Source of the DNA: CBDAUN01 sp965214615 | Lineage (GTDB): Bacteria; Pseudomonadota; Gammaproteobacteria; Arenicellales; JAJDZL01 | Length of the DNA stretch: 64,000 nt | Assembly: GCA_965214615.1 (NCBI GenBank) | Contig: OZ243952.1 | Coordinates: 1,116,001 to 1,180,000, forward strand | Direction of reading: 5' to 3' | Shown here: positions 39,001-47,931 of the stretch, piece after piece | Layout: each line of letters begins with the position of its first letter | Numbering within the stretch: the stretch's first letter is position 1 | Notes under the pieces: model-generated | Seen by the model: the letters and a program-made list of their open reading frames with translations, nothing else | Database searches by the model: none | Told to the model about the DNA's origin: nothing | Position numbers and translations under genes: made by a program

Positions 39001-42000
39001 CCTTGGATGGCACCGGCACGATCACCGACGATGACGATAGCACGCCGGAGGCAACACTGGTACTGACTCCGTCAACTATCAGCGAGAGCGGCACTGCTAA
39101 CACCAGCACGGTGACCGCAACCCTGAGCGGCACCTCTAGTCAGGATGTCACTCTGACGGTCGCCGCAGCAGCGGTATCTCCGGCGGTCGCAGGCGACATC
39201 TCGCTGAGCGCCAATAAGACGTTGACGATTGCGGCCGGAGCAACGACGAGTACCGGTACGGTGACCGTCACCGCCCAGGATAATGATGTGGATGCGTCGA
39301 ACAAGACATTTACGGTATCAGCTACCGCAAGCGGTGGCAATGGTGTGACCGATCCGACCAATAGAACATTGACGATCACTGATGACGACGAGCGCGGCGT
39401 GACGGTGACGGGTGGGCCTTTGACCATGGCCGAGGCGGACAATGGCAGTACCGCTGGAACGCGCGAGGACCAAGACAGCTACACATTAGTGCTTGACAGC
39501 AAACCAACGGACGGTGTGCGCATTGATATCACAGCACCGGACATGGTGACTCTGAGCACAGCTCGACTCATATTCACCCCGTCAAACTGGGATGTGGCCC
39601 AGACCGTGACGGCGACAGCAGTGAACGACATCATCGACAACACCGGTGACGCGCGCACCGGCAGCATTGCACACACGGTGGTTGCGGGCGATTCGGACTA
39701 CGCAAACGTATCGGCGTCTGATATCAAAGTAACAGTCAATGACGATGATGCAACCCCTGGCGGTGTCACGCTAAGTGTTGACAAGACAGCCATTGCCGAA
39801 GATGCGGCAACTGAGACGGTGACAGTGACAGCGACGATCAATGGCGATACCACTTTCAGTACGGACACCACAGTTACCGTTTCGGTAGGAGCCGATGGCG
39901 ACAGTGCGACTGAGGGCGCAGACTATGCTGAAGTGGACGATTTTGACATTGTGATTGCGGCTGGAGCGAGCAGTGCATCGAACAGATTCACACTGGATCC
40001 TGAAGACGACGCATTGGACGAAAGTGACGAGACTTTGAGCATCGAAGGCGATTCAGGGGATCTTTCGATCAGCGGCACAACCATCGAAATAACCGACAAT
40101 GACGAAGCGCTCATAGTTGCCATCAACCTGTCGCCAGCATCAATTAGCGAAAGTGGCGGTCAGAGCACAGTAACTGCGAGTTTGAATACAGTTGCAAATA
40201 TAGATGTGGTTCTCACCGTCGCCGCAGCACCGATTTCGCCGGCGACGAATAACGACTTTATTCTAAGCGGGAATACTACGCTTACAATAACCGCGGGATC
40301 ACAATCGAGCAGCGGCACGGTTACCATTACCGCAGTTGATAACGTTGTGGTGACATCAGATAAATTGGTCACCGTTTCTGCGACAACAAATAGCGAAGGT
40401 GTGCCGAACCCGAATGACCAAATATTGACTATCGAAGAAGACGATACAGTTCCTGCCGAAGTTTCTCTAAGCGCTTCACCCGAAACCGTGGCCGAGAACG
40501 ACGAGGCAACGAACATTTCGGTGACTGCTACTCTAGCGGGTGATTCACGCTTCGCTACGGATCAAACAATAGTCGTCACAGTAGGCAACGCAAATGACAG
40601 TGCAATATCCGGCACTGACTACGAGGAAGTATCTTCCTTTAACATTGTCATCGAAGCCGGCAGCGCCAGTGGTACTGGAGAATTCGTACTGACACCGATA
40701 GAGGATACGGTTTATGAAGGGAAAGAACAGATTTCAATCAGTGGAAGCAACGATAGTATGAAGGTGACATCCGACATCATTGGCTTCACTGATAACGATG
40801 TCGCTGCGATTTTGAGCGTATCGCCAAACATCATCAATGAAACCTCAGGCGCAACCGAGGTAACCGTCACCGCTACCGTGAACGGATTGCCAAGATCGCA
40901 GACCACACCGCTTACGATATCAGTGGATCCTGGCACTGCGGAGATAAAGGACTACGTGCCTATCGAAGATTTCACACTTACCATTCCTGCTGAGGCGACT
41001 AGTGCCGAGACCACCTTCACCTTTATACCAGTGGACGATCTGAGTGACGAAGCAGATGAGTCAGTCATTGTCTCCGGAATATCGAACATTGAAGGATATA
41101 CGGTGACGCCTGCGACCATGTTTATTCGGAACATGGACGATCGGGCCGATCCAATACAAATTACAGTTGCTCCGACGAGGGTGGCGGAAGACGGCGGTGA
41201 TCAAACTGTACGAATTGAAGCCAGGTTTAAGGGAGTGGGTATTGTTGAAGAGGAAATCATTGTTACTGTAAGTGTTACTGGCGGTACGGCGATAGAGTCC
41301 GTTGATTTCAAACCGGTGGAAAAAGTCAAAATATCCATTCCGGCAATGGAGGACAGTGGCGAAGCCACCTTTACCTTTACACCGGTCCATGACGCGGTGG
41401 ATGATCCGGATGAAACGGTAATTTTCTCTGGAGAAGCTGCGGTTCCTGCTGATCGGGACATTCATTTAAGCGTGATAAATAGCGCAATTCTGGCCATCAC
41501 AGAAGATAGCAGCGATCTTTCTCCAAAGGAATGGCTGGCACGCTTCGGACGTACCGTTACTGAGCAGGTACTGGATGCAGTGGATAGCCGAATTCATGCA
41601 CAGCGAACGTCAGGAGTTGAAGTAAATCTGGCTGGTGTGGACTTGGGGCCGCTATTGACGGACACTGGTGAAGAAGATTACACACAGCATTCAGGAGCAG
41701 GTCTGAGTGAACGCACGATAAATTCCGATTACAGAACTGATTTGACATCACCGCAAAACGGAATCGAATCTCAGAGCGGACAGACTTCGTACACCAGATC
41801 GGTAACGTACGAAGAATTGTTAATGGGCAGCTCATTCTCGGTTGCAATAGGAGATCTTCAAGACGGACACTACGCGCTTTGGGGAAGGGCTGCGCAGTCG
41901 ACTTTCGAAGGACGCGGGGGTGGACTATCTCTCGATGGTGAAGTCACGAGTGTGTTGCTCGGCGCCGATTGGGGTCAAGGAGAAGTCGCTGCGGGAGTCA

Positions 42001-43010
42001 TCGCCGGGCAGACCCAGGGTGAGGGCGGCTATCAATCTGAAGAGGGCAGCGGAAAGATATCCGCAGATATGACCGGTGTCTATCCTTGGGGAAGCTATGA
42101 ACTCTCAGAACGGATCACCGTCTGGGGCGTGGCCGGCATTGGTGATGGCACACTGACAGTAGCGCCAAACAGCGAGGATGGCGCGGCTCAAACGAAGATG
42201 CGTACCGAACTTGACTTCGCGATGGCTGCCGCTGGACTGCGTGGGATCTTGATTGAATCTCCTGATGCGGACAGCTTTGAACTTGCAGTCAAAACCGATG
42301 TGATGAATATGAATGCAACGACGGCAAAAGTAAAAGGCCTTGCCGCTGCGGATACTGAAGTGACGCGTATCAGACTCGGACTTGAGGGCACGCAACCAGT
42401 TCACTTGGAAGATGATGCACTGGTGATGCTCAACTTTGAGTTGGGCGCACGTCATGATGACGGCGACGCTGAGACAGGGTTCGGAGCGGATGTCGGCGCC
42501 GGTGTTGCATGGTTTGATCCAAAGCGAGGCCTGTCCGCAGACCTCAGAGGACGCGCCTTGGTTAGCCATGAATCCAAAGATTTCAGAAATGTTGGAATTT
42601 CGGCGATGTTTTCCTGGGATGGCACGTCCGTGAAAGGACGTGGTCCCCAACTTACGATCGGTCAGGCGATGGGATCATCATCTGATGGCGGCATGAATGC
42701 GCTACTCGAACGCCAAACTCTTGATGGTCTTGTGGCCGAAGACGGCACACAAGGGCTTGACGAGCGACGATTCGAGACGCAGTTCAGTTACGGAATCGCG
42801 GCAATTGACGACTGCTACACACTAACTCCGAGAATCGGCTTCGCTGAATCAACGGGTCAGCGTGAATACCGTGCAGGCTGGCAACTCAGCCGGGCTATTG
42901 CCGGCAGTTGGACGTTTGAACTCGGTTACGATGAGGTTTGGCACAGTAATGGCAACAGCCGTATCGAGTCTGAACGAAGAATTGACATGCAATTCGGGAC
43001 GCAGTGGTAA
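35901..43010 (+). CDS. Giant Calx-beta repeat surface protein, C-terminal segment with autotransporter beta-barrel
   Basis: Last segment (2,369 codons) of the giant gene. The first ~930 residues are the same near-identical Calx-beta modules. From about 38690 onward the modules become increasingly diverged, with non-repeated DDD/DND-ended units up to about residue 1870. A linker (EWLARFGRTVTEQVLDAV) then leads into a C-terminal domain of about 480 residues. This has the alternating aromatic/glycine strands of an autotransporter beta-barrel (YALWGRAAQS, LLGADWG, YPWGSYEL, VWGVAGIG) and ends in FGTQW. A terminal aromatic residue is the usual signal for outer-membrane insertion by the BAM complex. 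The barrel would anchor the Calx-beta passenger on the cell surface. The ATG at 35901 is the first codon after the junction, not a natural start: there is no signal peptide or ribosome binding site. Alone this piece cannot be exported, so the gene works only if the reading frame is restored. Confidence 0.85.
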   Translation: MSEADNAGTEGRREDQDSYTVVLASEPTDDVRVDITAPGMVTLSESQLTFTPSNWNKVQTVTATAVNDAIDNPGDERVGRIAHAVVAGGSDYAGVNAASVEVTVADDDGEPALSIDSPSVAEGDDGTRAMTFKVTLSPASGKAVSVVYADAGTGTAVSATDYAAVTSGTLSFAAGDTEKTVSVAVKGDTLDEPNETVVVRLSSAANAALSGGKSTLDGTGTITDDDATPTAALKLTPGSISENGGTSTVAATLSGASSQAVTLTVAVAAVSPAVSGDIALSENKTLTIAAGETASTGAVTVTARDNDADAPDKAFTVSAGASGGGVADPSPVTLAVTDDDDAPTVSVSDAASVTEGDRGTVNMSFAVSLSAASARAVTVPYALTGTAAGASDYETPASASLSIPAGDSGGTIVIKVKGDTLDEPNETIIVTLGAPTNATVSGTEGAGAATGTINDDDATPTVTLKLTPGSISENGGTSTVAATLSGASSQAVTLTVAAAAVSPAVSGDIALSENKTLTIAAGETASTGTVTVTARDNDADAADKAFTVSAGASGGNGVGAPDSVTLTVTDDDTRGVTVAGGSLSMSEADNAGTEGRREDQDSYTVVLASEPTDDVRVDITAPGMVTLSESQLTFTPSNWNKVQTVTATAVNDAIDNPGDERVGRIAHAVVAGGSDYAGVNAASVEVTVADDDGEPALSIDSPSVAEGDDGTRAMTFKVTLSPASGKAVSVVYADAGTGTAVSATDYAAVTSGTLSFAAGDTEKTVSVAVKGDTLDEPNETVVVRLSSAANAALSGGKSTLDGTGTITDDDATPTVSVTDAASVVEGDSGTANMSFAVSLSAASARAITVPYALTGTAAGASDYETPATASLSIPAGDSGGTIVIKVKGDTLDEPNETIIVTLGAPTNATVSSTQGAGTASGTITDDDGTPTLSINSPSVAEGDSGTKAMTFKVTLSPASGKVVSVVYADAGTGTAVSATDYAAITSGTLIFAAGDTEKTVSVTVNGDTLDEPNETVVLRLTSSTNVTFKGGGQTLDGTGTITDDDDSTPEATLVLTPSTISESGTANTSTVTATLSGTSSQDVTLTVAAAAVSPAVAGDISLSANKTLTIAAGATTSTGTVTVTAQDNDVDASNKTFTVSATASGGNGVTDPTNRTLTITDDDERGVTVTGGPLTMAEADNGSTAGTREDQDSYTLVLDSKPTDGVRIDITAPDMVTLSTARLIFTPSNWDVAQTVTATAVNDIIDNTGDARTGSIAHTVVAGDSDYANVSASDIKVTVNDDDATPGGVTLSVDKTAIAEDAATETVTVTATINGDTTFSTDTTVTVSVGADGDSATEGADYAEVDDFDIVIAAGASSASNRFTLDPEDDALDESDETLSIEGDSGDLSISGTTIEITDNDEALIVAINLSPASISESGGQSTVTASLNTVANIDVVLTVAAAPISPATNNDFILSGNTTLTITAGSQSSSGTVTITAVDNVVVTSDKLVTVSATTNSEGVPNPNDQILTIEEDDTVPAEVSLSASPETVAENDEATNISVTATLAGDSRFATDQTIVVTVGNANDSAISGTDYEEVSSFNIVIEAGSASGTGEFVLTPIEDTVYEGKEQISISGSNDSMKVTSDIIGFTDNDVAAILSVSPNIINETSGATEVTVTATVNGLPRSQTTPLTISVDPGTAEIKDYVPIEDFTLTIPAEATSAETTFTFIPVDDLSDEADESVIVSGISNIEGYTVTPATMFIRNMDDRADPIQITVAPTRVAEDGGDQTVRIEARFKGVGIVEEEIIVTVSVTGGTAIESVDFKPVEKVKISIPAMEDSGEATFTFTPVHDAVDDPDETVIFSGEAAVPADRDIHLSVINSAILAITEDSSDLSPKEWLARFGRTVTEQVLDAVDSRIHAQRTSGVEVNLAGVDLGPLLTDTGEEDYTQHSGAGLSERTINSDYRTDLTSPQNGIESQSGQTSYTRSVTYEELLMGSSFSVAIGDLQDGHYALWGRAAQSTFEGRGGGLSLDGEVTSVLLGADWGQGEVAAGVIAGQTQGEGGYQSEEGSGKISADMTGVYPWGSYELSERITVWGVAGIGDGTLTVAPNSEDGAAQTKMRTELDFAMAAAGLRGILIESPDADSFELAVKTDVMNMNATTAKVKGLAAADTEVTRIRLGLEGTQPVHLEDDALVMLNFELGARHDDGDAETGFGADVGAGVAWFDPKRGLSADLRGRALVSHESKDFRNVGISAMFSWDGTSVKGRGPQLTIGQAMGSSSDGGMNALLERQTLDGLVAEDGTQGLDERRFETQFSYGIAAIDDCYTLTPRIGFAESTGQREYRAGWQLSRAIAGSWTFELGYDEVWHSNGNSRIESERRIDMQFGTQW

Positions 43011-43123
43011 GTCTGGGCGCAGAGCTTAATCCGCGACCAAAAGTTCAGGCTGCCTGCTCTTGATCAACTTGCCATTAGATTGATCAGAGGAGCGAAATAT
43101 CAAGTATTGCGAACGCTTGCGGA

Positions 43124-43801
43124 TTATTGAGCCAACGCATGAAGCAAATCTTGCTGCCGCTGGGTAATATATTCATTGATGGCGCGTTCTGTGGTATCCG
43201 CATCGCGCTCGGCAATCGCCTTTGCAACGCTATGCGTCATGACTTCATGTGCCTTCGCAATTGAGTGCCACGTTCCGAGCCTGTTCGAGATCATGAACCA
43301 CAAGCGCAGGTGCAGGTTCATGATGCGGGGTATCGTATCAACGATAAATGAATTTCCAGCAGCTTTACCCAGCACATTGTAATAGTTGCGATTGGCATCT
43401 ACATATGCGTCAACGTCATCATTTTCGGTTGCTTCGACCAGCACCTTATGCAAATTCATCAATTCGGCGGCCTGTGCCATACTCGCGCGGGAGGCTGCCA
43501 AGCGGCATGCGGCACTGTCAATAATCTTTCGAAACTCGTAAACTTCCTGAACATCTTTATAACCGACTGCGGAAACAAACATCCCTCTATTAACTCGATG
43601 TTCGACCAGTCCCTCCATTGCAAGACGACGCAATGCCTCACGCAACGGTGTTCGTCCAATTCCAATTTGATCGACCAATTCTAATTCCGCAAGAACCGAG
43701 CCAGGCGGCAGCTCCAGACGGGTTATTTGCTTGACAAGCACTTCATAGGCTTTGTCACTCAGTGTCTTTCCTCGGCTATCGTGATCATTGTTTTCGTACA
43801 T
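43124..43801 (-). CDS. GntR family transcriptional regulator (FCD subfamily)
   Basis: A 225-residue DNA-binding regulator of the FadR/VanR type. Residues about 14-78 form the winged helix, with the recognition motif GRTPLREALRRL (49-60) followed by EGLVEHRVNRGMFV. Residues about 88-215 are the all-helical FCD effector domain, in which His and Asp residues (for example DANRNYYN and AHEVMTH) probably line a metal/ligand pocket. Such proteins usually repress catabolic or transport genes and release DNA on binding an organic acid. It is the first minus-strand gene after the giant locus and lies 755 bp beyond the end of the downstream-reading liv operon, in the same orientation but not obviously co-transcribed. 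Its target is unknown; the liv/aldehyde-dehydrogenase cluster is the nearest candidate. Confidence 0.88.
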   Translation of the reverse strand: MYENNDHDSRGKTLSDKAYEVLVKQITRLELPPGSVLAELELVDQIGIGRTPLREALRRLAMEGLVEHRVNRGMFVSAVGYKDVQEVYEFRKIIDSAACRLAASRASMAQAAELMNLHKVLVEATENDDVDAYVDANRNYYNVLGKAAGNSFIVDTIPRIMNLHLRLWFMISNRLGTWHSIAKAHEVMTHSVAKAIAERDADTTERAINEYITQRQQDLLHALAQ

Positions 43802-44556
43802 TATTGTTTTTCCGTATTTTTAGTTTTGTTGTAAATCTTTATATCGGAGTCACTCAAGATGATGCCAATGACTGACTCGCGACGCGGGGCGAGCCAATTT
43901 TGCAATGCGACAATTCAATCTGAGCAGCGCATACGATCTTCATTTTGGTGCACTGCCATCAAGCTACTTCCGGTTATTGCATACTTTTGAAAATTCATGC
44001 AATGTGTGTGTATTGAACGGTGATCCCCCTGTCTCTACGACGTAGTTTGTTGATTTGTTGCCATATTGCGAAAGACTGAATTTTAACAGTAATCGAACCC
44101 GGTAGTGAAGAATTTGCGGCGTGAGGGAATTAAGATGCGTTACGGATATCGTCCGATGCCGGTCTGAGGCTTTGCCAATGCGAATCCGGTTGCGGCATCG
44201 GGCATTCACCTAGCGCAGATCGATCCGTGTGCGGGTGCGAGGGTGTTCAAAATATTCTAGAAATTCGAAGCGTTGTCTATCAATGGCTTCTTTATCTCGT
44301 GACTTTCCGAAATTTCAGTAAAGATCAAATTTCGATGATCGGCCGAATTCGATTTCTTTTGGCTTGGCGTAGTGGTTTCAATCGTGTTTTCAAATTTCAA
44401 TGATTGGTTCGGAACATCTTCATGATCTGAGAACTATGTGCCAACCCCGGTCATGCAAAAGCGTGTAATTTGATGGAGCGCGAAGCCGGCTTCGGCAATT
44501 GAAATTCTCGTAGCCCGTCTAGGAGATGCGCCGTCGGGGTTCAGAATCGCATAAGA
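43802..44556. other. Intergenic, no gene recognised
   Basis: About 755 bp between livF and the GntR gene. It contains AT-rich sequence directly upstream of the GntR start, likely its promoter. A short GCGAAGCCGGCTTCGGC inverted repeat near 44480, after livF, could be part of a transcription end. No convincing coding frame. Confidence 0.3.
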
Positions 44557-45264
44557 CTAAATACCAAGATACGCTTTTCTGACATGTTCATTATTGGACA
44601 GATGCTCTGCCTTGTCCTGCATGGCGATTAGTCCTGTTTCCAGAACGTAGCCGTAGTCTGCGAGCTGCAACGCCAAGTCCGCATTCTGCTCCACCAGGAT
44701 GATCGTAACGCCTTGCGCATTGATTTCGCGAAGAAATCTTCCGATTTGCTGCACAATAATTGGCGCAAGTCCGAGCGAAGGTTCATCAAGAAGCAGAATT
44801 TTCGGACGCGACATCAGGGCTCTGCCGATAGACAGCATCTGCTGTTCTCCGCCGCTTAGCGTCCTGGCATGCTGATCGCGCCGTTCCGCGAGACGTGGAA
44901 AGTGCTCAAAAACCCGATCCAGCTCCTGCGCGTTGCGCTCCTTGTTCCTGTGCGTATAGGCGCCGAGCATTAGATTTTCCAGAACGCTCAAATCCTTGAA
45001 GATTCGCCTGCCTTCTGGAACATGGCCGACGCCAAGCCGGACGATCGCATCGGCGCTTAAGTGGTCCGCACGCACATCGTCGAGATAGATTTCCCCTCGG
45101 CTGGGCTTTGCCAGGCCTGAGATTGTACGCAGCGTCGTGCTCTTTCCCGCGCCGTTTGACCCGATCAAGGTCACAAATGATCCCGAATTGACATCGATGC
45201 TGATTCCCCGAAGCGCGGCAACCTTGTTGTAGTTGACCTCGAGATTGCTGATTGACAGCCTCAT
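44557..45264 (-). CDS. livF: Branched-chain amino acid-type ABC transporter ATP-binding protein LivF
   Basis: One of two ATPases powering a HAAT-family importer at the inner membrane. In its 235 residues it has Walker A GSNGAGKST (35-43), signature LSGGE (136-140), Walker B ILLLDEPS (Asp160/Glu161) and an H-loop after VEQNADLAL, all typical of LivF. It is the last gene of the operon, and its ATG at 45264 overlaps the livG stop by 4 bp, so the two are translationally coupled. The family handles branched-chain amino acids, but also amides, urea and other small solutes, and the sequence does not settle which. Confidence 0.92.
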   Translation of the reverse strand: MRLSISNLEVNYNKVAALRGISIDVNSGSFVTLIGSNGAGKSTTLRTISGLAKPSRGEIYLDDVRADHLSADAIVRLGVGHVPEGRRIFKDLSVLENLMLGAYTHRNKERNAQELDRVFEHFPRLAERRDQHARTLSGGEQQMLSIGRALMSRPKILLLDEPSLGLAPIIVQQIGRFLREINAQGVTIILVEQNADLALQLADYGYVLETGLIAMQDKAEHLSNNEHVRKAYLGI

Positions 45265-46019
45265 ATCGTCCCGCCCCCGAGGTAGGCGTTCACGACATCC
45301 GGATTATGCCGCACTTGCTCCGGAGTGCCTTCAGCCAGCACCGAGCCGAAATTTAGCACAGTAAGCTGATTGCAAAGGCCCATGACCGCCTTCATATCGT
45401 GTTCGACCAGCACGATCGTGATGCCGGAGTCGCAAACTTTCCGTGTCAACTCCATCATATTGTTGGTCTCTTCAGGGTTCATCCCGGCGAAAGGCTCGTC
45501 CAGCAGCAGCAGTTGCGGCTTTGCCGCCAGCGCCACTGCAATTGCCAAAGCCCGCTTGGAGCCGAGCGGCAACTCGCTGGCGAGTTGATTCTTGCGGTCC
45601 GAAAGTCCTGTGATGTCGAGTACCTGTTCGGCCTGCTGCAAGGCAGTTTTCTGCTTTTCCCGGTCCAGCCCTAGAATCGCAGAAACCACATCCGTCGCAG
45701 CGCTGTTGTGGGTTCCGATCAACGCGTTGTCCGACACCGCGAGTTCCTGAAACAGCGTGGTTTCCTGAAATGTGCGCACAATGCCGGCGGCTGCAATTCG
45801 ATTCGGCTTCAGACCGGTGATGTCCTGCCCGTTGAACAGCACTTCGCCGCTGGTGGGCTGATGGAATCCGGCAATGACCTTGAACATTGTGCTCTTTCCG
45901 GCCCCGTTAGGGCCGATGAGGCCGAATATCTTGCCGGGCTCGACGCTGAAACTGACATCGTTCAGCGCAGTCAGACCGCCAAAAACCTTGGTCACGTTGC
46001 GTATTTCCAATGCCGCCAT
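45261..46019 (-). CDS. livG: Branched-chain amino acid-type ABC transporter ATP-binding protein LivG
   Basis: Second ATPase of the importer, 252 residues. Walker A GPNGAGKS (36-43), Q-loop region TFQETTLF, Walker B LLLLDEPFAGMNP (Asp174/Glu175) and the H-loop VEHDMKAV are all present. The signature is the relaxed LivG form, here LPLGSKRALAIA where many relatives have LPYGxQRxLEIA. The PFAGMNPEE stretch after Walker B is the LivG hallmark that separates it from LivF. It overlaps livM by 1 bp upstream and livF by 4 bp downstream, so the block is one transcript. Confidence 0.92.
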   Translation of the reverse strand: MAALEIRNVTKVFGGLTALNDVSFSVEPGKIFGLIGPNGAGKSTMFKVIAGFHQPTSGEVLFNGQDITGLKPNRIAAAGIVRTFQETTLFQELAVSDNALIGTHNSAATDVVSAILGLDREKQKTALQQAEQVLDITGLSDRKNQLASELPLGSKRALAIAVALAAKPQLLLLDEPFAGMNPEETNNMMELTRKVCDSGITIVLVEHDMKAVMGLCNQLTVLNFGSVLAEGTPEQVRHNPDVVNAYLGGGTI

Positions 46020-46984
46020 CAGGCTTCGCCTCTTCGCTGCATGAACTGCAGTTTCTTGAGTTTCTGCGGCAGGCTTTCAAGCCCTGCCGGAAAATACAGG
46101 ATGAACGCGATCAGCACCGCACCGTAGATGGCCGGCCTAAGGACTACGAATTCGCGCAAAATCTCATCGACGACGGAAAGAATCACGACTCCGACAATCG
46201 CGCCGTAGAATGTCTTGTAGCCGCCGATAATGAGCCAGATCAGGATGAACACCATGAAGCCGATGCCGTACTGATTGGGAGTGACGGTGCCGATATAGTG
46301 AACTTTGAGCGAGCCGGCGATGCCGACAAACGCTGAACCGATTGCAAATGCCAAGGCGCGGTAGCGCCATGTGTCGACGCCGATGGATTCTGCCAAAGGC
46401 GCCTGCCAGTGAACCGCATGCAGGGTCAGGCCGATCCGCGATTTTTCGATGCGGTACAGAATGACCAGGCTGATGAATACGATTGTCAGTGTCAGATAGA
46501 AGTAGGGAATCGGCTCAAGAAAATCTATATTCGCCAGTTCCGGCGACGGCAATGCGCTGATGCCGCTGGTGCCGCCGAACGGCCGGATAAAATGAATCCA
46601 GCTGAGCCGGATTGCTTCTCCGGCGGCAAACGAGCCGATCAGAAAATAGAATTGCGTCGTGCGGAACAGCGGAAAACTAAGCGCCAGCGCGACAAGTCCG
46701 GCGCAGGCGCCGGCCAACGGCAGGCTGATCCAGAAGGAAAAATCAAAAAACTTCGTCAGGATTCCGCTGGTGTAGGCGCCGATTCCCATCATGACCGCAT
46801 GGATCAGCGACCACTCGCCGGTCAGCGTGACAAGCCGATAGCTGACTACTACGAGAACGTTCACTACCAGGAAAATCATGAAGTCCTGCTGATGGTACTT
46901 CAAGTAGTGCGGCAAAATGATCAGCGCGATCATGATTCCCGCAATCAGCGCTGCTGCCTTGAAGTTGATGTTCCCGGATGTCAT
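46019..46984 (-). CDS. livM: Branched-chain amino acid-type ABC transporter permease LivM
   Basis: Inner-membrane permease, 321 residues with about eight to ten hydrophobic helices. It carries the LivM-type conserved cytoplasmic loop that docks the ATPases (ESIGVDTWRYRALAFAIGS, followed by AGSLKVHYIG). It pairs with LivH to form the translocation pore. ATG at 46984 lies one base after the livH stop, and the gene ends on the livG start, which supports tight co-expression. Confidence 0.92.
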   Translation of the reverse strand: MTSGNINFKAAALIAGIMIALIILPHYLKYHQQDFMIFLVVNVLVVVSYRLVTLTGEWSLIHAVMMGIGAYTSGILTKFFDFSFWISLPLAGACAGLVALALSFPLFRTTQFYFLIGSFAAGEAIRLSWIHFIRPFGGTSGISALPSPELANIDFLEPIPYFYLTLTIVFISLVILYRIEKSRIGLTLHAVHWQAPLAESIGVDTWRYRALAFAIGSAFVGIAGSLKVHYIGTVTPNQYGIGFMVFILIWLIIGGYKTFYGAIVGVVILSVVDEILREFVVLRPAIYGAVLIAFILYFPAGLESLPQKLKKLQFMQRRGEA

Positions 46985-46985
46985 G

Positions 46986-47855
46986 CTATTCGCTCACGCG
47001 GTGCCCCATGATTCCTGTTGGACGGACGATCAGGACCAGAACCATGATGACCAATCCCCAGATTGTGGCAATTGTGCCGCTGTAGTAGGTAGTGACGAAC
47101 GTGTGGAACAAGGCGTAAAGCACCGAGGCGATTACCGCTCCGGACAGGCTGCCGACTCCGCCAACGATGGTGACAATGAATGCAGTGATGATGACATTGT
47201 GTCCCATATGCGGATTGATGTTGGTGATTGGCGCGATCAGTGCTCCGGCAAGGCCGGCCATGGCTGCGCCGATGCCGATTGCCATCATAGAAATGCGATT
47301 GCTGTTGATGCCTTGCAGTGCCGCGGCTTCGCGATCCTGAGCCACAGCGCGCAATGCCCAGCCCGCTGTGGTGCGTGCCAGAAAAAACCACAGCAGCCCT
47401 AAGGCGGCGACGGCTACTGCAATGCCGAACAATCGCTGATACGGAATCCGCAGCGTGTCGAGCACGACAAGGGTTCCTTCAAATGGCGGCGGCACCTGCT
47501 TGGAAGGACCTTCGCCTCCGACCAGGGTGGCGATGACTTGGAGAATGAACAGCACCCCGATCGAGCAGATCAGCCCGCCTAGCGGATCGTCAGTCATGGG
47601 GCGAAACAGGAAACGCTCCATAAGCAGTCCGATTGCGGTCACGACCAGAATCGCCAGGACGATGACGAATAGATAGGGCATCCCGTACTGGGCGTGAACG
47701 AGCCATACGGTGTAGGCGCCGATCATCACGAGTTCGCCGTGGGCAAAATTCACCACTTTCATGACCCCGAAGATCATGACAAGGCCGACTGCCGCCAAAG
47801 CGTAGAATCCGCTTTGGATCAGTCCGTTGACGATGGTTTGAACGAGCAGGTCCAA
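46986..47855 (-). CDS. livH: Branched-chain amino acid-type ABC transporter permease LivH
   Basis: Inner-membrane permease of 289 residues, made of hydrophobic helices from the first residues (LIQSGFYALAAVGLVMIFG) and the ATPase-docking loop AALQGINSNRISMMAIGIG. The best start is a TTG at 47855, which keeps the conserved first helix, although its ribosome binding site is weak. It is the first permease gene after the binding-protein gene, 76 bp downstream and behind a strong terminator, so it probably depends on read-through and on weak initiation. Confidence 0.9.
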   Translation of the reverse strand: MDLLVQTIVNGLIQSGFYALAAVGLVMIFGVMKVVNFAHGELVMIGAYTVWLVHAQYGMPYLFVIVLAILVVTAIGLLMERFLFRPMTDDPLGGLICSIGVLFILQVIATLVGGEGPSKQVPPPFEGTLVVLDTLRIPYQRLFGIAVAVAALGLLWFFLARTTAGWALRAVAQDREAAALQGINSNRISMMAIGIGAAMAGLAGALIAPITNINPHMGHNVIITAFIVTIVGGVGSLSGAVIASVLYALFHTFVTTYYSGTIATIWGLVIMVLVLIVRPTGIMGHRVSE

Positions 47856-47881
47856 ACTTGCGATGCCGGTTGGGTTAACAC

Positions 47882-47911
47882 AAAAAAGGGGAGAGGCGTA
47901 CGCGTCTCCCC
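47882..47911 (-). terminator. Intra-operon rho-independent terminator after the binding-protein gene
   Basis: GGGGAGA / TCTCCCC arms with a GC-rich interior (47888-47911) are followed, in the minus-strand direction, by six Ts (47887-47882). It begins about 20 bp after the binding-protein stop and ends 26 bp before the livH start. Partial termination here would give more binding protein than permease. Confidence 0.8.
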
Positions 47912-47931
47912 AATTTCGCTATTGTGTCAAT

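Noticed and set aside
46409..47402. Plus-strand open frames opposite livM and livH
   Set aside because: Composition is charged and low-complexity, with no family or ribosome binding site. The minus strand carries clear permeases.
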